Assembly (NCBI GenBank): GCA_910585965.1
Contig: CAJUHH010000007.1
Coordinates: forward strand, 1-64,000
Direction of reading: 5' to 3'
DNA from: an uncultured Lachnospiraceae bacterium
GTDB taxonomy: Bacteria; Bacillota; Clostridia; Lachnospirales; Lachnospiraceae
DNA: 64,000 bases
The position numbers and the translations under genes were made by a program. The notes beneath the pieces are model-generated. The model had not been told where the DNA came from, did no database searches, and saw only the letters and a list, made by a program, of their open reading frames with translations. Positions 36,181 through 45,228 of the stretch are shown in pieces. How positions within the stretch are numbered: the first letter of the stretch is position 1; each line of letters begins with the position of its first letter.

Positions 36181-37794
36181 TTATTTCCTCATTTCCCTTG
36201 CGTATTCGGTGGGTGTTTTCCCAGTGATTTTCTTAAAAGCGATGCTGAAATAATGGGAATCGTTAAAGCCTACCCGTTCCGCAATTTCATAATTCTTCAT
36301 ATCCGTATGTTCCAGCAGTTCCTTCGCTTTCTGCATCCTCAGCCCGATCAGCACGTCCATAAAAGTCGTCCCCGTCACTTGCTTGAAAATGGCGCTGAAC
36401 CGGCTGGTACTGATATTCAGGTAAGAACAGACGGAGTGAAGGCTAAGATCGCAGTCCCCATAATTTTTTTCAATATAATCCATCGCCATTACCGCGTATT
36501 TTTTACCGCCTATATTTTTCTGGCTGTCCATCCATTCCCCGGTTTCCATACAGCAGGCAATAAGAATATCCAGCGCTTCCTTCATCTGCTCGGCGGCCAG
36601 CGCGCGTTCCAGCACTTCCTCCCGGGCAATCTTCCGACTCTCTTCCGTTCCTGACAGCCTGCACAGTTCGTCCAGCATATCCACCACGCGCTGCAGAATA
36701 ACGCCCGCGCTTCTCCTGTCATAGAAACAGTCCCGAAGCACTTTTTCCATATTCCTAAAATCCTCTTCTATCTTCCGGCTCTCATTTCCTTTTACATGAA
36801 GGGCTATCGCATCCATGATCTCGTCCACATCCGCCTGACGCTTTCCTTCCCGTATTTCTTCGATTTCCATCACGTGGTTTCCGCCCATGATATAATGATA
36901 TTCCAGGGCTTCTTCCGCTTCCTCGTAAGATTTATATATATTTTCCGTCTCTGTCACATAACTGCCAAGCCCTATGTTGACCGCAAGCTGCATAATCTGG
37001 TTCATCTGTTCGATAATCTCCCGGCAGATATTCTTTACCCTCTGCCGGAATTCCACCGGGCGGTTGGAATGCAGCAGGATATAAGTGCGGTGGTCCTTTC
37101 CCTGGCATACCTCCCCCGCCTTATTCCTTCCAACGATCTCTTGGCTGATATTATGAAGCACGAATGCCATCAGAGCGCTCTCCCTCTTCCTTTCCTCATC
37201 CAGTTTATAAGTGGAACGGGCATAAATATCCAGTTCCACCACTGCCACCCGGTATACGGCGGAATCCAGGTTCAGCCCTACCTTCGCCAGCTCCCTCCTG
37301 ATTTCCTCATCCGCCTTGCTCCCCCTGATCAGATGGAGCAAGGCATCGGAATAAAGAAGCTGCTGTCCTTTCCTGTAAGCGGACTCCAGCTCCGATATCT
37401 TCCGTTCCGCCTTCCGTTCTTTATCCAGCTCCGTTTTCAGGTCCAGCAGCGCCTTCCCCATTTCTTCCGCCGTAATCGGTTTTAATAAATACTCTTTTAC
37501 GCCATAGCGGATTGCTTTTTTTGCATAATCAAAATCATCATATCCGCTTAAAATAATAATTTTTGTGGAAGGATATTCCTCGCTCAGTTTTTCGCTCAGC
37601 TGCATCCCGTCCATATATGGCATGCAAATATCTGTCAGAACGACATCCACAGGATTTTTCTCTATAAACTCCAAAGCCTCTTTTCCGTTCTCACAGCTTC
37701 CAGCCAGTTCATACCCGTATTCCTCCCACTGCACATTATCGCTGACGGCTTCCCGGATAAGCGCTTCGTCATCCACAAGTAAGATCCGGTACAT
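36181..37794 (-). CDS. Response regulator, YesN-like with AraC DNA-binding domain
   Basis: A 537-residue regulator: receiver domain (1-120) with Asp55 in VLTDICMPYMDG and the conserved Lys in YLLKPIT, a long central region of YesN type, and a C-terminal AraC double helix-turn-helix (LSLHSVCSYLNISTSRFSAI and NYEIAERVGFNDSHYFSIAF). First gene of a four-gene operon with kinase, binding protein and the small helical protein. Intact, unlike the frameshifted paralogue at 10782-11982. It likely activates nearby sugar genes. Confidence 0.88.
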   Translation of the reverse strand: MYRILLVDDEALIREAVSDNVQWEEYGYELAGSCENGKEALEFIEKNPVDVVLTDICMPYMDGMQLSEKLSEEYPSTKIIILSGYDDFDYAKKAIRYGVKEYLLKPITAEEMGKALLDLKTELDKERKAERKISELESAYRKGQQLLYSDALLHLIRGSKADEEIRRELAKVGLNLDSAVYRVAVVELDIYARSTYKLDEERKRESALMAFVLHNISQEIVGRNKAGEVCQGKDHRTYILLHSNRPVEFRQRVKNICREIIEQMNQIMQLAVNIGLGSYVTETENIYKSYEEAEEALEYHYIMGGNHVMEIEEIREGKRQADVDEIMDAIALHVKGNESRKIEEDFRNMEKVLRDCFYDRRSAGVILQRVVDMLDELCRLSGTEESRKIAREEVLERALAAEQMKEALDILIACCMETGEWMDSQKNIGGKKYAVMAMDYIEKNYGDCDLSLHSVCSYLNISTSRFSAIFKQVTGTTFMDVLIGLRMQKAKELLEHTDMKNYEIAERVGFNDSHYFSIAFKKITGKTPTEYAREMRK

Positions 37795-37853
37795 CCCTTA
37801 TCCTGCTCCTTTCTCTTCTTCCAGCCCAAAACCTTTGTCCTGCATATATGAAA

Positions 37854-37900
37854 ATGCAGTATTCCCCTTTATAAGCATTCCAAAAAGGAAAATACTGCAT
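37854..37900 (-). terminator. Terminator of fucU
   Basis: The stem ATGCAGTATT/AATACTGCAT, extended by a partly paired A/T-rich part, is followed on the minus strand by TTTTCATA. It lies 31 bases after the fucU stop. Confidence 0.65.
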
Positions 37901-37930
37901 CCAACATAAAAACAATTTTCAGGGATTTAA

Positions 37931-38374
37931 TCACTTATCGACTACAACGCCCTTTTGCAGCATAATATTCGCATAAAGCGCCGTTTCCCCGGTAGCGATA
38001 ATCGCATATGCTTTCTTTGCCTCCTCATAGAAAGCAAAACGTTCGATCTGCCCGATCGCGTCAGCCCCGCGCTCGTCGTGGCATGCCGTAATTTTTTCAT
38101 AGGTTTTCCAGATCGGTGTTTCCACCGTGTCCCCAGGCATCACTTCCATCAGGTTCACCGGCTTCTCCACATAAGTATCCAGCGGGAATACCTGCAGGAT
38201 CGCATCCAATATCTCAGGAATGCCGTGCCCGTCCATGCGGATCACAATCGCATCCTTTCCCATAGACTCTGCCGGGAAATTGCCGTCGGCAATGACCAGC
38301 CTGTCGCTATGCCCCATTTCACACAATACCTTCAATAATTCGGGGGATAAAATCCCTGGAACTCCTTTTAACAT
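37931..38374 (-). CDS. fucU: L-fucose mutarotase (RbsD/FucU family)
   Basis: A 147-residue protein of the RbsD/FucU family, which interconverts the anomers of L-fucose so that the isomerase is supplied. Typical segments: MLKGVPGILSPELLKVLCEMGH, with the active-site His21 in GHSDRLVIADGNFP, and the C-terminal ATGETALYANIMLQKG. I choose the ATG at 38374, which has GGGAGG 7 bases upstream, over one five codons earlier. Monocistronic, with a terminator. Its upstream region shares a 21-base motif with fucI. Confidence 0.92.
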   Translation of the reverse strand: MLKGVPGILSPELLKVLCEMGHSDRLVIADGNFPAESMGKDAIVIRMDGHGIPEILDAILQVFPLDTYVEKPVNLMEVMPGDTVETPIWKTYEKITACHDERGADAIGQIERFAFYEEAKKAYAIIATGETALYANIMLQKGVVVDK

Positions 38375-38470
38375 CGCAAACCCTCCCATTCTTTCGCATC
38401 GTTATCATCCCATATGACCTGATTAGCTATAACAAAATAGTATCATGTCATCCGCGCAAAAAATTGGAGA

Positions 38471-38491
38471 ATAATAGCATATTATATAACA
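38471..38491. promoter_or_regulatory. 21-base motif shared with the fucI/araC gap
   Basis: Matches 22147-22167 at 19 of 21 positions, with the two differences adjacent in the centre. It lies 97-117 bases before the fucU start. Candidate site for a common fucose regulator. Confidence 0.5.
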
Positions 38492-38495
38492 TTTT

Positions 38496-40010
38496 TCACT
38501 TCCTTCCTTTTCCTGTTTTTCTCATTTCCTGCCATACCTTCTTTGTTTTTGGATCCGCAATCGGTTCCCTCGTCGTTTTTACCGCATCGGAATCGAAGAA
38601 ATTCAGCGTACTGTTCAAATATTCAAACATATTGTTGGCCGGGTCATACCGCAGTACAACGCTCCTTAACTTGCCCTGATATAAGTATGCCTCTTCCCCG
38701 GGTCCTACTTCAAAGCTCAAGGTCTCTGTCTGGCTTTCATTCCATGCACTTGTCAGCGACATGCTTACCCCCATCGTCACTCCGAATTTTACAATGGTAA
38801 AATCCAATTCCATGGAAGTTTCTGTGGATATGCTCATTTCCTTTGTATTCTCAAACCCTACCGTAACGCTTCTGCTATAGGTAGTGGTGACGCCCGATTG
38901 CAAGTTATCGATATAACCGACGTTTTCAAAATCAGGGCAGAAGAAAATCATCGTATCCGCATAATTCCCGCTTCCTACTAACGGCATGCCGCTCCTAAAG
39001 GTCTCTTCATTTGCCGGCGGCAGGCTGGTATATACGGTTACTTTCTTCTTCACGATCGGTATCGCCTCCAGCATCCCTTCTCCTGCCTCGACGCCCTGCA
39101 ACATTTCCATATTCACAGTTCCTTCCTGGAAACCTGCCAGGTTCTCGATATCCCGCTTTATATCTTCCTCGCTTTCATAAGAAACAAACCTTGCCTCCGC
39201 CTTTATATAAGCATCGCTATAACGGTCGTCCTTATGGTCTGACTTATCCAGGTAATCTTTAATCTCGATGGAATAGGACAGGGCAAGCACCCCTACGGAA
39301 ATCGCTGTTTCCGTTTCCGGATCATAACCATTTACCAGATAAGTGTAAAGCACATCGTTCTGTACATAATCTTTCGGATTTTCGGAAACATTATCCCCCA
39401 AAATGGTAGAAACAATCGACTCCAAATCCGGCTTTTGAATGCCGCTTTTTACCGTCTCGCATGCCGTCATGGCTATCGTTTTGAAAGAATCGCGGATAAC
39501 CGCCCCGGTAGGTTCATTGATCGTTTCATTTTTCGCCGAACTGGAACCCGGGAATAACGGAAAATTATTTTCTAAATAGTCGAAATGAGGCGCATATGCA
39601 ATATAGCACAGTTCCCTCCGGTAGCCGCCGGCATCGTCATCAATCACCCAGCTCCCGTTCACCTCTTCTTCCTCAATGCCAAGCGCCTTCAAATAACTGA
39701 CATCATCCATGCCTTTCCTGTCAATTCCCGCCATATTGGAGTACAGCAGGCTCCTTTTCGGCATTCCTTTGGCAATATAAAAAGCCTGTCTGTTTCCTTC
39801 CGGAAAATCCCGGAGCACCTCTTCCTTATATTTCTCCAGCTGTTCCTCCGATGTTTCCTCACAGTTCAGCCCAACGGCAGCCAACTGACTTTTCAGTTTT
39901 TCCGTCGGATAGCCGCTTGGTTCCACTTTTTTCAGCTTAATATGCATGTTCCGCCTGACCGGCATCCCTTTTTTTGCAGCTGCTACTTCCATCCTGATTT
40001 CTTTGTCCAT
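38496..40010 (-). CDS. Putative beta-pore-forming-type protein near the polyketide synthase
   Basis: About 504 residues, no signal peptide and no classical transmembrane helix. The start at 40010 has AAAGGAGG 7 bases upstream. Residues about 378-435 form a long run of Ser/Thr-rich strands with alternating polar and hydrophobic residues (SVTVGFENTKEMSISTETS, then VTMGVSMSLTSAWNESQTET), followed by EVGPGEEAYLYQGKLRSVVL. This pattern resembles the membrane-insertion hairpins and following strand of aerolysin/ETX-MTX2-like pore formers. The N-terminal 350 residues are unrecognised. It lies 166 bases downstream of the polyketide synthase on the same strand, so it may belong to that operon. The pore-forming assignment is inference and needs a structure-based search. 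Confidence 0.45.
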   Translation of the reverse strand: MDKEIRMEVAAAKKGMPVRRNMHIKLKKVEPSGYPTEKLKSQLAAVGLNCEETSEEQLEKYKEEVLRDFPEGNRQAFYIAKGMPKRSLLYSNMAGIDRKGMDDVSYLKALGIEEEEVNGSWVIDDDAGGYRRELCYIAYAPHFDYLENNFPLFPGSSSAKNETINEPTGAVIRDSFKTIAMTACETVKSGIQKPDLESIVSTILGDNVSENPKDYVQNDVLYTYLVNGYDPETETAISVGVLALSYSIEIKDYLDKSDHKDDRYSDAYIKAEARFVSYESEEDIKRDIENLAGFQEGTVNMEMLQGVEAGEGMLEAIPIVKKKVTVYTSLPPANEETFRSGMPLVGSGNYADTMIFFCPDFENVGYIDNLQSGVTTTYSRSVTVGFENTKEMSISTETSMELDFTIVKFGVTMGVSMSLTSAWNESQTETLSFEVGPGEEAYLYQGKLRSVVLRYDPANNMFEYLNSTLNFFDSDAVKTTREPIADPKTKKVWQEMRKTGKGRK

Positions 40011-40176
40011 TTCAATTCCTCCTTTTCCTTTTTGCAAAATTTGCTTTTTCTATTTATCATGCACATTTTATCCCTGCTTTGGTCTTATGGAACCGGCGCC
40101 TGTTACATAAAATCTTTCCGGCAATCTTTCCTCTCTGCGGACAATTCTGCCGAACCCATGCATGGATAAATTGCAG

Positions 40177-43100
40177 CTATGACCGTTCTCCAAGTTCCGC
40201 GCTTTCTTTTTCCAAATAAATGCGCATCGCCATATCCCTAAGGGTAAATGCCCCCGCCGTCATGGACGGCGTTATACTGCTGCCGGTCTTCTGCCTGATT
40301 TTTCCGGCTATAAAAGTGGCGCTCAAAGAATCAATGCCCATAGTATCCGTATTCCTGTCCAAAGACACCTCATCCTCTTCCATCCCGAGCACTCCGGCAT
40401 AAATCATCTGCAGCAGCTTTTGCAGAACCTTTTCTTTTTCCTCTGCATTCCCCTCTCTGTATGCCTCCCCCAAAATGACTTCCGATTCTTCCTCTTCCCT
40501 CACCCAGCGGAACTTATTGTCCTTTTTTCTATTTCGATAGTCCAATATCTTATGCCAATCCAGTTTCGCCGTATATCCTATATTCGTTTTGCATTTTTTC
40601 CTGCATTGGATAGCCTCGCTGCTTTCCATGATCCCGATTCCCTGCATCTGCAAGGCATGGCTGACTCTTTCTTCGCTGACCGCCATCCCGGTATCCAGCG
40701 CGCCAAACCCCTCCAGCCGATATCCTCCATATTCCGCAAAGGCTTGAAGCATGCTGTTTGCCGCTCCATAGCATCCCTGCCCCGGATTCCCCAGCATGGC
40801 GGTTATAGAGCCGATGAGAATAAGCTGCCCCCCGAATCGTTCCACCAATTCGGATAAAATTACGGCCCCTTTTATTTTCGGTTCCAAATGCTTCTTTAAA
40901 ATTGCGGAGGTAATTTCCCCATAAGGGCAGTCTTCGCTATAACCGGCCAGATGGCAGAATATGTTCTTTTTCCCATCTAACCATCCTTCCTCCTCCAGCC
41001 GCTTCAGACAGCTTTCCATTTGACCCTCGTCCGTTACATCCGCCCTTATGTACTGTCCCTGCAGCCCATAATAATCCATCACTTCCAACAATATCCCCAA
41101 ATTCTTTGACTGGTTCCTGGAAATAAGCGCTATCCGTTCCACGCCGGCGGCCGCCATCCATAAAGCGTAAGGAATTGCCAGGCCCCCCGATGCCCCTGTC
41201 ACAACCGCTGTTGTTCCCTGCAGCACCATTTCTTCTCCGTCTTCCTCCTTTTTCGCCGAAATCACCCTGAGTCCATAGAAAACGCCGTTTCTATATGCCA
41301 TCTCGAATTCCCCTTCCGGCAGACAAGGAATTTTTTCCTGGATCAAGTCCTCCAGATATTCCTTTTTCCTTTCTTCTGTCTGTGCATCCGAAAGGCCTTC
41401 TCCGCCGCCGTCCACATCAATCAAATAAATTTCCATATCCGGCCTTTCCGCCCGGATGCACCGTACCAGACCCCACAGCCCCGCCTGCCGGTATCCCGCC
41501 GCTTCTTCCCCGGGCAAAACCTTCTTTGCATTTTCTGTTACGACAACGATGCGATGCCCGTTTTCCTTATCCCCCTTAACCAATGCCAGCAGCCGGAATA
41601 TGTCTTTTTCCGCATCTTCTCCCGCAAGAAAAATCTCTGCTTTCCGCCGCGCTTTTCCTTCAGGCTCTTCTTGCAGGCTTATCTCTTCCCATTGAAGAGC
41701 ATAGGTATCGATTTCGACCATCTCTGCCTTTTCTTTCCTTCCAAAGGACACCTGAAGGAATTCTGCCAAAAGGCTGCCGCTTTCATCATAAAGATGACAA
41801 TCCGCTTTCCAGGCCAGTTCTCCCCTTTCCCGGATCGCTGCATGGACATAAAACCCTGCATATTCTTTCCCTTCCATATCATATAGCCTTGCTTTTCCTA
41901 TCCCAACCGGCAGCATCATATATTTTTTGTCAAATGTGATATCGCGCCCGCCTGCCAATGCCGCTGCCTGCAACATAGCATCCAAAGTTCCCGCAAGCAT
42001 ATCTTTTTCCAGACATCTGTTTTTTGTCGCGAGTCGGCAGAAAACCTCATCCGCCCCGACCCATGCTTTTTCTATCACGCGAAAACTGCCTTCGTAATAC
42101 AAGGATTTCCTTTGCAGGATCTGATAAACCGCGTCCCCGCTTATTTCCTGCCCCTTCTGCCGATCCTGCAAGCATCCCCTTTTTGCTTCCTCTCCGCATA
42201 TCTTTTTCCATCCGTCACTGTGTCCTGCTTCTGCCCCCATAGTCTGCAGCCATTTCCCTTCCGCCGCTGAAAAAACAGATACTTCCGTCTTTCGGCCGGG
42301 ATAACGGATAAAACTTAATATTGTGTCCCTGAACGGATGCATCAGCACTGGACGGAGGATTTCCATATTCTCCCATTCCCTGATGCCTGCTTCTCCAAGC
42401 ATCGCAGCATAAAATACTGCTGGCAGATAATATTCTCCTTCCGCTTTATGCCCTTTCAGCCAATCATGGCTGGCTAAGTTCAGCCGGTTCTTCCATATCT
42501 CCAGCGGAAGCCCCGCCTCCCGTCCAAGAAAGACACCCGGTTCCTTCCATCCCCTGTCCGTCGTTTCCACAGGAAGCTTTTTCTCATCCCATCGATAGCC
42601 CGGAATTGGAAGATTCCTACATTTCTTTTCACTTGCCCGGAAATCCATGGGCATCCTGTTTACATAAGCCTGCATCATAGCCCTGCAGAAAACTTCTGTT
42701 TCCGACCCAGCCTCTTTTTCCGACTGGACTGCAATGCAGCTGAAATCTCTGTCATAAAATTCTTCTGCAATGGACGGCATCAGTACAGGAGTCGCCCCTA
42801 TTTCCATAAAAGAGTCGAATCCGTCTCTTTTCATAGCCTTGAGCGTCTTTGCAAATTCTACTGTATTTCTTATATTCTTCCACCAGTAAGACGCTCCATA
42901 TTGGTTTTTTTCCATGCAATCCCCGTACACGGTAGAATACAAAGCAATCTTTCCTGCTGATCTCCCCTCCCCTTCCTGTCCCCATACCGACTGCCGGAAT
43001 TCTTCTTCCACTTCATCCATCTGCCAGCTATGGTAAGCCACGGAGCCTTTCAGCAGTTTGCCGCCCAGCCGCCTTTTCACTCCTTCCAGCGTCTGCGGAT

Positions 43101-45207
43101 CGCCGGACAACACCATCCGGTTCTCTCCGTTTTCCACCCCAAGGGAAACCAGACCCTGGCTTTCTTCGCAAAGCGAAAGCGCTTCCTTCCGGCTCATCCT
43201 GACCGCCAGCATTTTTCCCCTGCCTTGCAGACGTTCCTGACATCTCCCCCTATGCCACGCAATGCGGAAGGTTTCTTCCAATGTCAACAGGCCGCTGCAG
43301 CAAAATGCGGCCAGCTCCCCCGCGCTATGCCCCACGCATCCATGGAACTGAATCCCTTCGGACCGCAAAAGGGCAAACAGGGATATTTGGTACGCCAAAT
43401 GGTACGGCTGCAAAAAACTGACCCGGTAAAAATAATCCGGCGCTGTATCGCTTTCTATTACTTCTTGCAGACTTCTATCACAATATTTTTCATATTCTCT
43501 GCTGCACTGGCGAAACTGTTCCCTGAATACAGGGAAATTGCGGTACAAGTCTTTGCCCATGCTTTCTCTCTGATTTCCCATGCCGGAAAAAACTGCGGCC
43601 TGTTTTTTATAATCCTTATTCCTCTGTTTACATAACCACCCTTTGTCTTTTCTTCCATTTTCAAATTCCGTCAGACCCTTTGCCAGCTGCAGTCTGTCCG
43701 GCGCATATACTGCCAGCCGGAAAGGCAGGCTATGGGGTCTGCGTTGTCCCGCGCATCTGCATATTTCTGCCAAGTCTTCCTTTTTCAGGCTGCCTCCCTG
43801 TATGGCATATTTATAGTCGCTGGCCATTCTCCGCAAGGATAATTTGCTGTTTGCCGAAAGATACAGAACATGCCCACATCCGGTTTCCTTTCTGCCATCC
43901 CCCTCTTCTTCCTGCTTCCCGTTTTCCGGCAGACTGCCAAGATATACATGGGCATTGGCGCCTCCGAAGCCAAAGCCGTTGATTCCGATATATATTCTCC
44001 CGTCTTTTGCCGGCTGTATCTGTTCCGCCGCCTCCACCGGCCTGATCTTATAATCCTGAAAAGGAATGTTTGGATTTTTCTCTCCGCAATGAAGCGTAGG
44101 CGGGATTTCCCTGTGTTGTAGAATTAAAATGGATTTGATGATGGATGCCATTCCTGCCGCTGCTTCCGTATGCCCTATATTGCTTTTCAGCGAACCGATG
44201 GGCAATATTTCTTTCCTGTCCCGGAATATCTTTTGCAAAGCTTCCGTTTCCGTCCTGTCGCCGACCTGGGTTCCTGTTCCATGGGCTTCCAGATAACCGA
44301 TATCATCTATAGGAACTCCGTTTTCCCCGTAAATATGGCAAAGCAGCCTTTGCTGTGCTTCCCCGTTCGGATAGGCAACTCCTTTCTTGCTGCCGTCATG
44401 ATTCACCGCCGTTTTTATAATTTCACAATAAATCCTGTCTTTATCCCTCAAAGCCTGTCCCAGTTCTTTCAAGACAAGCACGCCTGCCCCTTCCCCCCTG
44501 GCATAGCCGTCCGCTTCCCTGCCAAAGGCAGACGATATCCCTCGGCGGGACAAAAATCCGCCTTTGCTCAGCGTGATAAAATTCCCTATTTCCGTCATCA
44601 TATTTACCCCGCCGCAAAGAGCAGCCCCGCATCCGCCTCTGCGAATGCTTTCCGCCGCCAGATGCAGGGCGGTCAAAGAGGAAGAGCATGCAGTATCCAC
44701 TGCCATGCTGGGTCCATGGATATCATAAAAATACGACAGCCTCGCCGCCAGCATGCCGATGCTGGAACCAGTAGCATGATATCCCCCCAGGTTTCCATAG
44801 TTTTCCTTCTGCATCGTATTCGTCAGAAAATCCTGCATAAAAGCGCCGATAAATACCCCTGCCCCGCTTCCTTTTATCTCCACGCCGGCATCCAGCAGCG
44901 CCTCATAGGATACTTGCAGCAGCAGTCTCTGCTGATAGTCCATCCGTTTTGCCTCTTTATAGGAAATCCGGAAAAAATCCGCATCGAAAAGCGAAAGATC
45001 TTCCTTTAGGAAAAATGCTTTGTCATTATAAAATTTCCCCGCCGCCCGGTTATCCGAATGATAGTATTCCTGACACTGCGGAAAGCGGAATCCCATCGGC
45101 ATGTTTTTCCCTTCCCCGTTTTTTAAAAGCCTCCATAGCTCTTGTGGATTTTTGGCGCCTGCATATCGGCATGCCATCCCGACAACTGCAACTCTTTTTT
45201 CTTCCAT
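40177..45207 (-). CDS. Type I polyketide synthase, KS-AT-DH-KR-ACP
   Basis: A 1676-residue single-module synthase. Ketosynthase (about 4-425): active-site Cys174 in DTACSSSL, His309 in EAHGTGT, His346 in NIGHTEAAAG. Acyltransferase (about 537-830): Ser628 in GHSAGE, and AYHS near 724-727, of the malonyl-type position. Dehydratase (about 905-1160): His920 in HKAEGEYYLP and Asp1076 in DAMLQ. Ketoreductase (about 1330-1510): NADPH loop TGASGGL, Ser1467, Tyr1480. Acyl carrier domain (about 1595-1668): Ser1627 in GIDSL. All key residues are present. There is no enoylreductase, thioesterase or condensation domain. The order and size equal those of iterative 6-methylsalicylate-type synthases, so an iterative small aromatic or partly reduced product is plausible. 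It lies 21 bases after the carboxyltransferase gene, which may supply the extender unit. No phosphopantetheinyl transferase is seen here. Confidence 0.9.
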   Translation of the reverse strand: MEEKRVAVVGMACRYAGAKNPQELWRLLKNGEGKNMPMGFRFPQCQEYYHSDNRAAGKFYNDKAFFLKEDLSLFDADFFRISYKEAKRMDYQQRLLLQVSYEALLDAGVEIKGSGAGVFIGAFMQDFLTNTMQKENYGNLGGYHATGSSIGMLAARLSYFYDIHGPSMAVDTACSSSLTALHLAAESIRRGGCGAALCGGVNMMTEIGNFITLSKGGFLSRRGISSAFGREADGYARGEGAGVLVLKELGQALRDKDRIYCEIIKTAVNHDGSKKGVAYPNGEAQQRLLCHIYGENGVPIDDIGYLEAHGTGTQVGDRTETEALQKIFRDRKEILPIGSLKSNIGHTEAAAGMASIIKSILILQHREIPPTLHCGEKNPNIPFQDYKIRPVEAAEQIQPAKDGRIYIGINGFGFGGANAHVYLGSLPENGKQEEEGDGRKETGCGHVLYLSANSKLSLRRMASDYKYAIQGGSLKKEDLAEICRCAGQRRPHSLPFRLAVYAPDRLQLAKGLTEFENGRKDKGWLCKQRNKDYKKQAAVFSGMGNQRESMGKDLYRNFPVFREQFRQCSREYEKYCDRSLQEVIESDTAPDYFYRVSFLQPYHLAYQISLFALLRSEGIQFHGCVGHSAGELAAFCCSGLLTLEETFRIAWHRGRCQERLQGRGKMLAVRMSRKEALSLCEESQGLVSLGVENGENRMVLSGDPQTLEGVKRRLGGKLLKGSVAYHSWQMDEVEEEFRQSVWGQEGEGRSAGKIALYSTVYGDCMEKNQYGASYWWKNIRNTVEFAKTLKAMKRDGFDSFMEIGATPVLMPSIAEEFYDRDFSCIAVQSEKEAGSETEVFCRAMMQAYVNRMPMDFRASEKKCRNLPIPGYRWDEKKLPVETTDRGWKEPGVFLGREAGLPLEIWKNRLNLASHDWLKGHKAEGEYYLPAVFYAAMLGEAGIREWENMEILRPVLMHPFRDTILSFIRYPGRKTEVSVFSAAEGKWLQTMGAEAGHSDGWKKICGEEAKRGCLQDRQKGQEISGDAVYQILQRKSLYYEGSFRVIEKAWVGADEVFCRLATKNRCLEKDMLAGTLDAMLQAAALAGGRDITFDKKYMMLPVGIGKARLYDMEGKEYAGFYVHAAIRERGELAWKADCHLYDESGSLLAEFLQVSFGRKEKAEMVEIDTYALQWEEISLQEEPEGKARRKAEIFLAGEDAEKDIFRLLALVKGDKENGHRIVVVTENAKKVLPGEEAAGYRQAGLWGLVRCIRAERPDMEIYLIDVDGGGEGLSDAQTEERKKEYLEDLIQEKIPCLPEGEFEMAYRNGVFYGLRVISAKKEEDGEEMVLQGTTAVVTGASGGLAIPYALWMAAAGVERIALISRNQSKNLGILLEVMDYYGLQGQYIRADVTDEGQMESCLKRLEEEGWLDGKKNIFCHLAGYSEDCPYGEITSAILKKHLEPKIKGAVILSELVERFGGQLILIGSITAMLGNPGQGCYGAANSMLQAFAEYGGYRLEGFGALDTGMAVSEERVSHALQMQGIGIMESSEAIQCRKKCKTNIGYTAKLDWHKILDYRNRKKDNKFRWVREEEESEVILGEAYREGNAEEKEKVLQKLLQMIYAGVLGMEEDEVSLDRNTDTMGIDSLSATFIAGKIRQKTGSSITPSMTAGAFTLRDMAMRIYLEKESAELGERS

Positions 45208-45228
45208 TCCCTTTTTCCATCCTTTTCC

